From positions 682,001 through 746,000 of the forward strand of contig JAIQDT010000234.1 of NCBI GenBank assembly GCA_021521415.1: a stretch of 64,000 nt of DNA, read 5' to 3'. This document shows positions 1 through 11,370 of this stretch, in pieces (the stretch's first letter is position 1; each line of letters starts with the position of its first letter). The notes below the pieces were generated by a model, which had not been told where the DNA came from, made no database searches, and worked only from the letters and a program-made list of their open reading frames with translations. The translations under genes and the position numbers were made by a program. Source of the DNA: Bidens hawaiensis (taxonomy: Eukaryota > Streptophyta > Magnoliopsida > Asterales > Asteraceae).

Positions 1-321
1 AATTCAGCGGAAAACATAAATAGTGAAGTAAGTTCCCTAAAACCCGGGAATTTTGCCCAAAACCAACTTTAAAATATAATTCATGAAACTATTTTAAATC
101 AAATTGTTCAAAGTACATTCTTCCATCCACGTATGCCCTTCACCGTCCAAGTAGCTTCGTGCACGTCCAAGCGATAAGGCATCCTCTTCCTAACCTGAAA
201 CTCACACTAACATGCACACAAAGTCAGCTTGAGCTGAGTGAGTTCAAGTTTTAAGTAAATAATATTAGGAATATCAAATATAGTAGACATACCAAAATTT
301 TTTAAAGTAAAAAGAGTGCAC
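1..321 (-). repeat. Gy1 3' LTR remnant (R/U5 part)
   Basis: Bases 1 to about 320 repeat 3793 to about 4112 almost base for base, including the block CTCACTCAGCT (reverse complement) shared by all gypsy LTRs here. The homology stops abruptly near 321, where pol coding sequence begins, so the PPT, the end of pol and most of the 3' LTR are deleted. The left end of the LTR lies outside the window. Confidence 0.85.
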
Positions 322-1619
322 ACAAAGTCATCAAGAGGCACATGGGCCTCTTTATCAGCTAAACATTCCCTCAAATGGGACACGTGGAAAGTAGGATGAA
401 TCCCCGCGAGCTCATCGGGTAATTCCAGTCTATACGCTACCTCACCAACACGGGACAATATACGGAACGGATCAATGAACCTCGGACTAAGCTCCCCCCC
501 TCTTACGAAAACGAATAATACCCTTCCGAGGAGAAACTTTCAACAAAACCCAATCCCCAGCCTCAAACACAATAGGTCTTCGTCTTTTATCTGCATAGGA
601 CTTTTGACGATCCTGAATGGCCTTCATGAATGCCTTTATCTTATCGAGCTTCTCGTTCGTAACCTCAACCACCTCCAAACTACCCAACTGTTTCTGACCA
701 ATGGAACTCCAACAGACTGGAGTCCTACACCTCCTACCATACAGCATCTCAAACGGTGGCATCCCAATCGTGGCGTGATAACTATTGTTATACGAGAACT
801 CTACCAACGGTAAGTGACGATCCCAACTACCACCAAAATCAATTACACAGGCCTGCAACATATCCTCAAGAGTCTGAATGGTCCTCTCGGATTGACCATC
901 CGTCTGCGGGTGATAGGCAGTACTGATAAGGAATTTGGTACCCATCTCCTCGTCAAACTTTTTCCAAAACCTGGAGGTAAAACGCGTATCCCTATCCGAA
1001 ACAATAGATACCGAAACCCTGTGCCTAGAAACGTTCTCAAGAATGAACACATCGGCCAGCTATTCAGAATTAAAGGTCTCTCGAATCGGAAAGAAATGAG
1101 CGCTCTTGGTCAGTCTATCAACGATTATCCAAATGGTGTCATAATTACCCCTAAGGGTACGAGGCAGTTTAGTCACAAAATCCATCGTAAGATGTTCCCA
1201 TTTCCACTTAGGTATGTCCAACGGCTGAAGTTTCCCAAACGGCTTCTGTTGCTCGGCCTTAACTTGTAGACACGTCAAACACTTACTCACATACTGAGCT
1301 ACCTCCAAGTTCATCGCAGGCCACCAATAATTCTTCTTCAGGTCTTGGTACATCTTGGTCGCGCCAGGATGAATGGAATAGCGCGACTTATGCGCTTCAT
1401 CTAAAATTTTACCCCGGTATTCCCCATACTTCGGCACCCATAAACGCCCATCCTTATACTTTACCCCATCGCCGACGTCTTCCAACAACTTTTCCTGACC
1501 CCAAATACGTTCTGACATAATCCATTCCACCTCTAATGCTTCATTCTGGACGTTGGCTATTTGTTTCAAAATGTCGGGTTTAAGAAGGAGCTGGTAATAT
1601 TTCACACGGATAGGTTTTG
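322..1619 (-). pseudogene. Gy1 integrase (broken)
   Basis: Integrase inserts retroelement cDNA into the chromosome. The frame shows the HHCC zinc region (HPGATKMYQDLKKNYWW, then CLTCLQ), then the DDE core: D in LTMDFVTKLP, D in VSDRDTRF and E in DGQSERTIQ. A GPY-like region and the LAGIHPTFHVSHLR segment follow. An in-frame stop near 1057-1059 replaces the glutamine seen in the Gy2 homologue (NSEQLADV), a C-to-T change. A frameshift separates the core from the C-terminal piece (207-458). The C-terminal chromodomain-like part present in Gy2 is lost: after VPLDD the frame runs into LTR sequence. Non-functional. Confidence 0.9.
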
Positions 1620-3128
1620 GTCTCTCCTTCCGGCTCAACACGTCGGCTACCACGTTAGCCTTACCGGGATGGTACATAATTTCCAGGTCATAGTCCATAA
1701 TCAAATCCAACCATCGACGCTGTCGCATATTTAGTTCCTTTTACTCAAAGAAATACTTTAAACTCTTATGATCCGTATAGATAACGAAAGGAACCCCGTA
1801 CAAATAATGCCTCCACAACTTAAGCGCAAACACAACCGCCGCCAGCTCCAAGTCGTGAGTAGGATAATTCGCCTTATGAGGCTTCAACTGCCGTGAGGCA
1901 TAAGCGATGAGTCGACCTCGCTGCATCAAAACACACCCAAGCCCCTGATAAGAGGCATTAGAATACACTACAAAATCATGGGTGCCATCAGGTAAAGCTA
2001 AAATCGGAGCATGCGTCAACCGGTTCTTCAGCTCAAGAAATGCCTCCTCTTGCTCAATTCCGCAAATGAACTTGACGCTCTTCTTAGTCAACTTGGTTAA
2101 TGACAATGCAATTTTCGAAAAGTCAGGAATAAAGCGGCGGTAATACCCCACCAAACCCAGGAAACTACGGATTTCAGATGGAGACTTAGGAGATTCCCAT
2201 TCGTTTACGGCTTCCACCTTTGCAGGGTCAACCAAAATACCACTCGGGTTAATAACATGACCCAAGAACTGAACCTTGCGCAACCAAAAAGAGCACTTAG
2301 AAAACTTCGCATACAACTTGTTCTTTCACAGAGCTTCCAAAACTTCCGTGAGATGACCGGCGTGATCGGATTCACTTTTGAAATACACAAGAATGTCGTC
2401 GATGAACACAATATTAGAGTGATCAAGCATCGGTCTACACACCCGGTTCATAAGATCCATGAACGCAGCCGGTGCGTTGGTCAAACCGAAAGACATCACG
2501 AGGAATCATAATGTCCATAACGGGTGCAGAAGGCTGTCTTAGGAATATCATCCTCCCGAATTTTCAACTGATAATACCCGGACCTATGGTCGATCTTCGA
2601 GAACCAACTAGCTCCTTGGAGCTGATCAAATAAGTCGTCGATTCTCAGAAGAGGGTACCGATTTTTGACAGTGAGCTTGTTCAATTCACGGTAGTCTATG
2701 CACATCCGCATGCTACCGTCCTTCTTCATAACGAACAGGACGGGGGCACCCCACGGTGAGATGCTCGGTCGAATGAAGCTATTATCGAGCAAGTCTTCCA
2801 AATGGGCCATAAGTTCTTTCATCTCATTCGGTGCTAGACGGTAAGGGGCTCGAGCAACGGGTTTTACGCATGGCACAAGGTCTATCTGGAACTCGACCTC
2901 GCGGTCCGGCGGCACATCTGACAAATCATCTAGAAATACATCCTGGAAATCCCGAATGATAGGAACATCACCGAGGGTAGCCCTAGACACAGAAACAGAT
3001 TTTCCTACAGCGACCTCAACCTCAAACACATCGACTACGCACTCAAGTGATTTATTCAAAGAGGAACAGAAAGCGGTAGACACAAAACTTCTGTAATTCA
3101 TAAAGTAGAAAGGTATCTGGGATAACAT
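1620..3128 (-). pseudogene. Gy1 protease remnant, reverse transcriptase and RNase H (broken)
   Basis: Reverse transcriptase copies the element RNA; RNase H removes the template. Visible are a stub of the aspartic protease ([11 protein letters not shown], lacking the DSG motif before it), the RT segments [23 protein letters not shown] and FIDDILVY (active site near 2392-2408), then RNase H ([45 protein letters not shown]). Compared with Gy2, about 110 residues between protease and RT are missing. A one-base frameshift lies near 2510, a TGA stop near 2330, and a TAA near 1741 replaces the glutamine of EQKELNM. Inactive. Confidence 0.9.
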
Positions 3129-3664
3129 TACGCTCCTACTTAGCTAAATAGTTGCACATACATTCTTGAAGGAGCGGGAAATTTAAGTGGTCAAATACCA
3201 AGGAACCCAGAGTGACAGCATGCTACGCCTCAGCTAAACAATTACGCGCAAAGCGTTCGAGAGGATGGGAAACGAACAGGAGAATTTAGGGAATAAGATG
3301 AACTTTACCGCTAACGACTCGAGAGTTAGCCAAATCCTATCCCTACAAAGACGGAACCCTAACATAGTCAGACACAAGTGGTATTTAGAACATGGATGGT
3401 AAGGGTAAACTGCTAATAACATTGATCAAGTGTTATTAGTCGTTTACTTCACCGGCCCGTCTTAAGCACCCCGTGCCCCTAACCACATTAGCATTCTATT
3501 TAACACTTAAACAATTAATCACATACTGGAACTTTAAAATTTAAAGGAATGATTAAACAATTTAAAGTTACCTCTTGGCGTGCAGCTACTCGCGGTGGGC
3601 ATACTAGTTTTTCTCTTACAGTTCGAGTCCAAGCATTCGGGGATGCTCGGATCCCTCGAACCAT
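3129..3664 (-). other. Gy1 leader, gag deleted
   Basis: Non-coding leader between the primer site and the pol remnant. It aligns by eye with the internal segment of Gy3 (51720-52080), sharing CTACAAAGAC and the AAACTGCTAATAAC block. No gag or zinc knuckle is present, although Gy2 has both after the same leader, so gag was deleted. Confidence 0.6.
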
Positions 3665-3677
3665 GGCTCTGATACCA
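3665..3677 (-). other. Gy1 primer binding site (tRNA-iMet)
   Basis: On the minus strand TGGTATCAGAGCC lies three bases inside the 5' LTR. It is complementary to the 3' end of plant initiator-Met tRNA and would prime minus-strand DNA synthesis. The same site occurs in Gy2 at 17488. Confidence 0.9.
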
Positions 3678-4166
3678 ACTTGTAAAGCCCCGAACCCCGG
3701 GAGCCCCATAGTTGGTATTCATACAAAATATAGATTAAAGTAATTAAACTTGAAAACGGTTTCTTCCATTAAAACAAACATCTCAGAGTGTAAATTCAGC
3801 GGAAAACATAAATAGTGAAGTAAGTTCCCTAAAACCCGGGAGTTTTGCCCAAAACCAACTTTAAAATATAATTCATGAAACTATTTGAAATCAAATTGTT
3901 CAAAGTACATTCTTCCGTCCACGTATGCCCTTCACCGTCCAAGTAGCTTCGTGCACGTCCAAGCGATAAGGCATCTTCTTCCTAACCTGAAACTCACACT
4001 AACATGCACACAAAGTCAGCTTGAGCTGAGTGAGTTCAAGTTTTAAGTAAATAATATCAGTAATAACAAATATGGTAGACATACCAAAAGTTTTTAAAGT
4101 AAAAAGAGTGCATCCATTAAGTCATCGTTACCGAAGACTAAACATTCTCATACATAGATATACCAA

Positions 4167-4168
<2 letters not shown>

Positions 4169-4248
<80 letters not shown>
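4169..4248. repeat. (AT)n microsatellite
   Basis: About 40 uninterrupted AT dinucleotides inside the Gy1 LTR. The matching LTR regions of Gy2 and Gy3 hold much shorter or different AT runs, so the tract expanded locally. Confidence 0.98.
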
Positions 4249-4252
<4 letters not shown>

Positions 4253-5458
4253 ATCCTTTCAAGTACATCCCTATATATAACAATATATATATATGTGTAA
4301 CATCCACGTATAACATTCAGGGTCGAGCAAACGTACAACCCAAACACGTAACATCAACGCATGCAAACACAAAGTAGGCATACGCAACATCCGTAGTCGA
4401 AATGACTACAACTCCGCCAAATAGAGGCCAAATAATAATGTATATATGTATAAATATGTATATATATTTTAACATCCCAAGGCCTACCATATACTAGCAA
4501 GCCTCTATAAAATCGTTTAAAACATTTCATCAAGTAAGAAAAACACTTAGTTGTGCATGTTAACCCAAAACTTGAAAAGAGTGAACAGGGGCATCATGAA
4601 CTTACCTGACACAAGATGCGGATTCACCACGAGCTAGAGAATCCCTAAGTAGTCCCAAAACTCAAACACCTGTCGGTTTACATTCAATCAATACTAATGA
4701 CATCAAGATTTATCCTACGAGACATTCTATCATGGTTCGAGTTACCTAAACCCTCGACCTCATCAAACTTAGTCACAACAGTCCCCGAGGTCTCACATTC
4801 ACCAAAACGACCCCTTAGGTACTCCCGGGAATAAATAATTCCAATCCCCCCCCCGGGAGCACTAGGTGACACTAACATGCGCGTTTAGGAGTCGTCTAGG
4901 CCGTTATCATCCAACTCAGCCCCGTGTGGACCCATTATGATAAAATCATAGCCAACAAGTCCACACGAGTCAAATGGGTCGGTAACCTGCAACAACAACG
5001 CACCAACAATTCAGTAAACACAATTGCGCGTTGTACCGACCCGTTGGAGTAACCGACAATCAATTCAGCCCCATAACTTATAAAAATGAATTTTGAAAAG
5101 CCCGTACATCAAAACGAGTGTCCCCGATCTGAATTGGTCGTTAATCACTTCAACTCAAGCCAACCGAACACTAACAATCAAGCTACAACTAGTTGACCAA
5201 TCTAACGAACACCAATAAAAACGATACTTAAGTATGTTATACTAGACATACATAGGAAGATTTCGGTGCAAAAACCCACTTCAAACAGCCTCGACAAGAA
5301 CACAATTGAACATCCACCGGTTAAGCCTAAAACGAACCTATCGATCAATAACCAGTAAAACGTGCAGATTTTAGCATGCGAAGATGCATTTAATTACATA
5401 GGATAACCTTTGAAATAAATTATTAAATTTTTACCAGACTTTAATAAATTCCTTAGGT

Positions 5459-5612
5459 TTTTAAAAATATTTTTATTATATTTTTTTAGTGGAGACAAAA
5501 ATTATAAAAAAATATTTTTATTTTATTTTTCTAGTGGACACAAAAATTATAAAAAAATATTTTTATTATATTTTTTTAGAAAAAAATATTTTTATTATAT
5601 TTTTCTAGTAGA
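5459..5612. repeat. AT-rich tandem repeat in the Gy1 LTR
   Basis: Three to four imperfect copies of a 40-60 bp unit built on AAATATTTTTATTATATTTTT followed by CTAGTGGACAC. Gy3 LTRs have only one copy at the equivalent place (50735-50765 and 54040-54065), so this is a local expansion. Confidence 0.7.
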
Positions 5613-7017
5613 CACAGAAAGGTACGTGCAGCTATTTTAGTGCACAACAAAATGATTTTATTTTTATAAAATTCATTACTGAACCAAATTAAACGATTCC
5701 AATTGGGTTTGGTTCATAACTCAACATACTAATTTCCAGAAGTGAAAACAACCAATTTGGACTTGTCGAAAAAGGGTTATGACGTCAGGAAGACAGACCA
5801 GAATCCTTCATCCTTCATCAGCTTTGACACTAGATCTTATAAAATCATAAAAACCATTCAAATCTCATCCAAAAATTACATATTATACTTTTCTGGAAAC
5901 TAGACTCAAAGTAGAACTTCATGGAAACAAGAATCGATCATAAAAAATGGATTATCATTGCGTTACAAACCCTACAATAAACGTATACGAATCTGTCAGC
6001 AAACTGTTATCATGAAAACTCAACCTTAACGACCAATAAGCGCGTTAATATGATCAATTAAGGTGTAAAAGAGATGGGGAATCATAAAACTGACCTGGAA
6101 TTGAAGTTTTTATGGTTGAAACCTGGCTGCATAGAAGAAAAATCGCCAGGGGGGGATCTGGTCCGATCGGGGTTTTTCATTATTTTATGATATAAAATAA
6201 ATGTTACACATTAGCCCTCAAAGTTTAAGGGATATGGTAACTTGGAAGGAAAGGTTGGATAATTTAACGTACCGAGATGACGTAAAGGCTCCCGAGAAAC
6301 GTCGGTTAAATCCCGAGAATAATGCATACCTTACAAGCTTTAACTCTTGAACCGAAATTAACGGGCGTTACAATATAAAATAAAGTAAACTACAAGTAGT
6401 TGGTGAGAATCAAAACAGTTTGTCATAATACATAAGAAGTATACAATTCTATGAAGTGTGTAATCAACGCAAGTCAAGTCCTTTTCAATTGGTAACAACC
6501 AACGTACTCGGAATATCGCACAACGCACGCAAGGTCCTTTCCAGTTGAGGCCGATCAGCGTACTCAGATAGCACAACGCACATAAGCAAGTAAACACAAG
6601 TCCATAATGCGAATTGAAGTTTTGTAAATAAGCAATAATCGTAATCGTTTAAGTAGGATATGCATACTACCCCCAGAAAGTAAAACGTTTAAAAAAGGGG
6701 GCGTGAGAAACTCTTGAAATCGGAGGTATACTTGTAATAAAGCCGAAAGCACAATAACGCAATCGAAGTAACCGAACTTCGCGAACTATAATAAAAATGT
6801 AAAGAAAATTAAGGATAGCTATCTGGATTTAGTTAATGTTTGTTTTAGATATGTTGCACTATTTCAATATCTTAAAGCATTAATATTATTTTAAGTTTTA
6901 CGGAATTTTAGCGGTTCGTATTATTTTTAATATAATAATTTTAACATTCAAATGAAGGTTACGATAAATTCAAGGTACAGGTTTTAAATAATGATTTTAT
7001 CCTGTACAACTATTACT

Positions 7018-7190
7018 AAGTTAACGAAATAAAACTAAACTAACGAATTAAAAGCTAACGGATTTAAAGTTAACAATATAAGGTTTAACGAAATATAGGC
7101 TAATGAATACAGTTTAACGAATGAAAATCCAATGAATAAAGTTAACAAAGTAACGAATAAAATTAAGTTAGTTTCAATGGTTTAACGAAC
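7018..7190. repeat. Degenerate TAACGAA repeat cluster
   Basis: TAACGAA occurs six times exactly within about 170 bp, with further variants such as TAACGG and TAACAA, at loose 20-45 bp spacing. The same word (TAACGAAT / ATTCGTTA) is clustered in the Co3 LTR and leader. Confidence 0.6.
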
Positions 7191-7329
7191 CAGATAGTTG
7201 GGTTTTAGTTGGAAATGATAATTTATATTTTATAAAAATTTTATTTGATTTAAAAATAATTTTAATTGATTTATTATGCTTTTTAAATAATCTAATATAT
7301 ATTTATATTAGTTTTAATTAATTTATATG

Positions 7330-7440
7330 ATAAAAGACAATGTTAAAAAAATGCAAAAACAGGTACACTGACCCGGGTTTGAACTCGGGTCTTCATGACC
7401 AAACCAAATGTGTTTACCCAACTGTACTAACTACTTGATT
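7330..7440 (-). repeat. tRNA-derived SINE-like unit
   Basis: On the minus strand TAGTACAGTTGG (7418-7429) fits the Pol III A box and AGTTCAAACCC (7375-7385) fits the B box, with starts about 44 bases apart. A T-rich run follows. This is the usual head of a tRNA-derived SINE. It cannot be a tRNA gene because no cloverleaf acceptor stem pairs around it. A weaker look-alike lies near 11310-11350. Confidence 0.4.
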
Positions 7441-7971
7441 GATTAAATAATAGGAATAAGGATATTTATAATATTACTCAAGTTCATCATCTACACAAAA
7501 GAATCATGGATTTTCAATTCACGAAAACAGTTCCATGTTCGTTAAATTAGTGTTAGGGGTTTTATTTATCGGCTCAAAAGGATCAAAAACCATATATTAC
7601 TTACTTGGTATTGTTACGTATTGACAGAGAACAAAGGTGGCCGGAAATACGAAACTTGACGGATTACTATTGATTTTTGAGAGTGTTTTAGTGGAAATAA
7701 AGATGTGAAGGAGTTTAGATGAAGTTTTAGAGGCTATTTATAAGTTTAATTGGAGATATATCGTTTAAATATCGTAATTGCGTTTTGAGGTTAATCTGGC
7801 CGTTACTGACGGTTTCTCGAGATAAATTGCACGAATTGTGTTGTTGTTACGGGTCATTATCGATTGATTTAAAGTCTTCGTTAAGGTCTTAAGGAGGTAC
7901 ACGCATTTAATCAAATTATAACGCGCGATTTGATGCATTTTGGAGGCTACTGGAACTTGGAGGGTCACCGG

Positions 7972-8035
7972 AATTTCCGTCGCCGGAAAAACGACCTAGA
8001 CGTAATTTCCGTCGCCGGAAAAACGACCTAGACGT
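7972..8035. repeat. Perfect 32-bp tandem duplication
   Basis: A 32-bp unit beginning AATTTCCGTCGCCGG occurs twice head to tail with no visible mismatch, so the duplication is probably recent. Confidence 0.9.
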
Positions 8036-8519
8036 AAGGTTGGGGGGATGGCTGCTTTTTATGATTTAATATATTATTTTAAATATATTACATAAACGGC
8101 CCGTGAAGTTTCATATTTCTTTTTAAACTAAATTAAAGTATACTTACGATTTGAACCTTGACCTTTAGTATGTTATATAAACTTGTTAGAGTATATGTAT
8201 TTGGATTATTTTCATATTATACCCCATAGTTTGTGAGTCGATTAAATAATCTTTCGACCTCGGCGTTTCGTTATTTGACCACATTGAATAGAAACGAAAG
8301 AATAACAAACTTTAAATCGTTGTGAATATTATATAATGTAATTCACCGAAAAGACCCAACGAGTCGGGTTAAATACGAACAAAAATATCGACGAATAAAT
8401 ACATGCAACGGAAATTAATTATAATATATATATATATATATGTATGTATGTATGTATAAACAAAATGGAAAATTCGAAATCGGTCGGGTTTTCTGGTTTG
8501 AAAAGTAACAAATGTTACA

Positions 8520-8955
8520 TTCTCGATCACAATCGGGATAAGTTTTCGTTATGAATGGTGGGGCAGTCTCTTGGAAGAGCTCAAAACAAGATGTGGTAGC
8601 ATTGTCCACCATAGAATCAGAATACAACGCCGCCTCATTGGCAGCACAAGAAGCTGCGTGGATAAGGAAATTCATTGACGGCCTAGGGGTGGTCCGTACC
8701 ATTCAGGACCCTCTAGAGATCTTCTGTGACAACGAGGGTGTGGTTGCTCAAATCCAGGAACCTCGTGCACATCAAAAGACGAGGCACATTGAGCGGAGAT
8801 TCAACTACATAAGGGATGAAGTTGAGAAAGGAAAGATATGTATTCGCAAAGTTCACACCGATCAAAACATTGCAGATCCACTCACGAAGCTCCTTGAAAG
8901 GACAAAGCATGATGGTCACACTTGTGCCTTAGGATTTCGATATTCTAGTGATTAG
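8520..8955 (+). pseudogene. Co1 RNase H, C-terminal fragment
   Basis: The final third of a copia polyprotein. Visible motifs are MNGGAVSWKSSKQ, STIESEYNAASLAAQEA with the catalytic E of the SEY motif, IFCDNEGVVAQIQ, HQKTRHIERRFNYIRD and KVHTDQNIADPLTK, all typical of copia RNase H. The frame extends upstream of the first ATG (8551) through the residues SQSG, a stop at about 8538 and VFV, so the ATG is not the true start and an in-frame stop interrupts it. The natural stop at 8953-8955 is retained. No upstream RT remains, so it cannot act alone. Confidence 0.9.
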
Positions 8956-9656
8956 ATTTGATCTATTTTATATTTGGATATCGGAACAGTTGTTATTTTC
9001 ACTCATTCATATGATTATGGACCTATGGTTTATGATTATGACATTTTGAGTTATGTTCCATTTTAGCATGTTTAAGTCTATGAATAAGTTAATTATTCTA
9101 AATGTGCGTAGTCGTTCATATTTGTGGGAACGATTATTAAGGTAAGACTATTATGAACTAGGATTGGTGGATATTCATAAGGTATGAATATAGAGCAAGA
9201 AGTTGCTGACAAGGTTCATAGATATTTCTGGGATATAAATATTGGATTGACCTGCTCTCAAATGTTACTACATGGAATCTTTGTGATTGATCATAAGTAA
9301 ATTTGAGTAAAGGCGAATATCATAGTATCCTCCGACCTGAGATACATATTGGGTCTTGATATTCACCAAATATTATACTTTGACTTAGTTCTGTAGGGGA
9401 TTTGTCCCTCTTATTCATTGAGAGTAAGATGTCCAAGGCCTGCAAAGTTAAATCAACAAAGAATGATCACTCTATGTCTGGATTTTACATGACATCTGAG
9501 GGAAAAGGATAAATGATAGATTCACCTAAATCATTTCAAGTAAGGGACTTGAAGGAGATGATGTTATTGAATGGCACTTTGTCATACGTATTAGGGGTAG
9601 TAAACCGTTGTTAGGTTGTATTTGCTACTTGCATCAATCTTCTATGTATCTTGTGC
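8956..9656 (+). other. Co1 3' untranslated region
   Basis: About 700 bp of non-coding sequence between the pol stop and the polypurine tract. No further ORF is recognised. Confidence 0.6.
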
Positions 9657-9667
9657 AAGTGGGAGAT
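9657..9667 (+). other. Co1 polypurine tract
   Basis: AAGTGGGAGAT directly precedes the LTR start. This is the classic copia plus-strand primer. Confidence 0.85.
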
Positions 9668-10556
9668 TGCTGGACTCGGTCTGCCCAAGACACATATTAT
9701 TATTGATGTGGCTAGTACGTTATGATCCAGGTCGGGTCACACCCAATAACAAGCTAGACAAACATCAAATAATATTTGTTTATAGATGATGTGATCGTAG
9801 TAAATAAATATTAACAATTACGATATTTGGAAAAAGGTTTCTAAATACATTGTACTTGTGAAATAAATAAAACATATGGATGATTTATATTTTGAGAGAG
9901 GACATTTCATAATGTTATTTAAATTTGGTTAAATAACTATATATAAGCCTAATTACTCTTGCATGTTATTTATGTTAGGTTACATTTTTACTAAATAAAC
10001 ATAACATAAAATTTTATAACAAAAAATTGATTTGAATTTCAAATTGGGAAGGAGGTGCCCCCCCCCATGTTCCACCCTTCTCTTTTGTCTTTATTACGAC
10101 AACATGCAAGAATTTATATTGGGCAACAAGGGTGGTGCTTTTGATTATCTACTCTTCTCTCTCAAAACACACAAGACACAAAACATTTTCTCTCCATATG
10201 TCGGCCAATGGAAGGGAGAACAAGGAGGTGGGGTTTTAAAGTGTAAAGCCTAGCATACAAGGTGTTTGTTGCAAGCTTGAGAGTATACAAGCTTGAGGTT
10301 TTCTCATTTAAAAACTTTTCATTCAACCATTATCTTCTTCAACCTTCTTAACTCCTTAAAAGGTTGACATGCATGTATATCTTATGGTTGTTTGTGCTGG
10401 TAAGCATGTAGTTCGTATATGGATCCGGGTTTTTGGTTTTGCCTGTGAAATCGGTTTTATATTCATCTAAATAACAAGATTTAAAACTATTTTATCCATG
10501 GCGTTTTTCATAAAAAATAGGTTATATGACTTTGATAATCTTGTTAAAATCCAACA
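9668..10556 (+). repeat. Co1 3' LTR
   Basis: Begins TGCTGGACTCGG (usual TGTTGG with one change) after the polypurine tract and ends AAATCCAACA. About 889 bp. A TATATATAA box lies at 9938-9946. The short ORF at 10032-10253 is chance coding inside the transcribed part of the LTR. Confidence 0.85.
9938..9946 (+). promoter_or_regulatory. Co1 LTR TATA box
   Basis: TATATATAA about 270 bases into the LTR, the expected place for the U3 promoter of a copia LTR. This is a motif match only. Confidence 0.6.
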
Positions 10557-11370
10557 GCGAAAGTCCATGATATTTTATTATATTCTTATTTTTTTACTAA
10601 AATAATAATATAGTTATATAAATATAATTTAACTTTAGTAAACTACAAAAAGAACCTATAGTTACATAAATAAATTAAATTGATCTTTTAAGAACTATAT
10701 AATATAGTAATGTATTTTAGATGAAAATTAATAACTTTTAGATGTTTTTATTTTTTTACTAAAATAATAATATAGTTATATAAATATAATTTAACTTTGG
10801 TAAACTACAAAAAGAACCTATAGTTGCATAAATAAATTAAATTGATCTTTTAAGAACTATATATAATATAATAAAGTAGTTTAGTTGAAAATTAATAACT
10901 TTGGATTTTAAAGGGGTCGATTTTCGGATTTGTAAAATGACGAATGTTACATTCTACTCCAGTCTCAGCAGTCGTCCACCTCCCGCATCGAATGAAGAGT
11001 TTAATAGTGTATATTTGTAATAGGAATATATTTCTTCATTATTCTCATTAACTGTTGTAAGCTTTTAACCTTACTTATATAATAAATATTTAATGAGAAC
11101 AATCCTTTAGATTACCAATCTTATAAGTAGGAACAAGTGAGAAAATGATAAATATACCAACAGAGTCCACATCTAAAACTTTATGTGTGGCCACCTCTTT
11201 AAAATTTATAAAAATTTGAACATGACTTTAACAGAAAGTTTCTTGTATGTAATTTTAATAAATAGTAAAATGATTAATTTGTTTTTTTTAACGAGTAAAT
11301 GTTGCACTTTACAGGGTTTAAACCCTTGACCTTTTATTCTACACCTTAATGATTAATTCAAGGAATATTG
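10557..11370. other. Non-coding repeat-derived DNA
   Basis: AT-rich. It contains the 162-bp tandem duplication and a second TTACA edge (10951) resembling the one at 8519; the 40 bases before both edges look related. No gene seen. Confidence 0.5.
10588..10908. repeat. 162-bp tandem duplication
   Basis: Two copies of a unit starting ATTTTTTTACTAAAATAAT with a period of about 162 bp and only scattered differences (for example TTTAGTAAAC against TTTGGTAAAC). Confidence 0.85.

Larger units (their letters stand above)
1..6372 (-). mobile_element. Gy1: decayed Ty3/gypsy (Tekay/Del-like chromovirus) element
   Basis: A minus-strand gypsy element. Reading right to left it has a 5' LTR (3681-6372), an initiator-Met tRNA primer site, a leader, a protease remnant, reverse transcriptase, RNase H, integrase and a 3' LTR remnant cut by the window edge. 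The PR-RT-RH-IN order is diagnostic of gypsy. Gag is absent between the leader and the pol remnant, and the 3' LTR lacks its 5' part, so this is a non-autonomous derivative. The clade assignment rests on RT/IN similarity to Gy2 and on the related C-terminal region. Target duplications cannot be checked because the left end is missing. Confidence 0.9.
3681..6372 (-). repeat. Gy1 5' LTR
   Basis: About 2.69 kb. On the minus strand it begins TGTAACGCCCGTTAATTTC and ends GGGGCTTTACA, directly followed by the primer site. It is the same subfamily as the Gy3 LTRs, which share its first several hundred bases, and a looser relative of the Gy2 LTRs. It contains an (AT)n tract and AT-rich tandem repeats. 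Confidence 0.9.
6373..8519. other. AT-rich repeat-derived DNA, no gene
   Basis: No coding sequence is recognised. The stretch ends at a TTACA edge (8519) directly joined to copia coding sequence. Read on the minus strand it starts TGTAACATTTG, the usual start of a gypsy LTR here, so the right part is probably an old minus-strand LTR inserted in copia element Co1. Its other end was not found. Sub-features are listed separately. Confidence 0.5.
8520..10556 (+). mobile_element. Co1: 3' fragment of a Ty1/copia element
   Basis: Contains the C-terminal part of RNase H, a 3' untranslated region, a polypurine tract and a complete 3' LTR. The upstream part of the element (gag, IN, RT) is missing. The break at 8519/8520 falls exactly at a TTACA edge, which suggests that another element inserted into RNase H and that the rest lies beyond it or is lost. 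Confidence 0.85.

Noticed and set aside
4072..4377. ORFs rich in Ile-Tyr on both strands
   Set aside because: They translate the (AT)n microsatellite.
7367..7430. A tRNA gene
   Set aside because: A- and B-box-like motifs are present but no acceptor or anticodon stem can be paired; SINE-like is the better reading.
10032..10253. 73-codon ORF in the Co1 LTR
   Set aside because: Lies in the transcribed part of an LTR, has no homologue I recognise and contains a C run.
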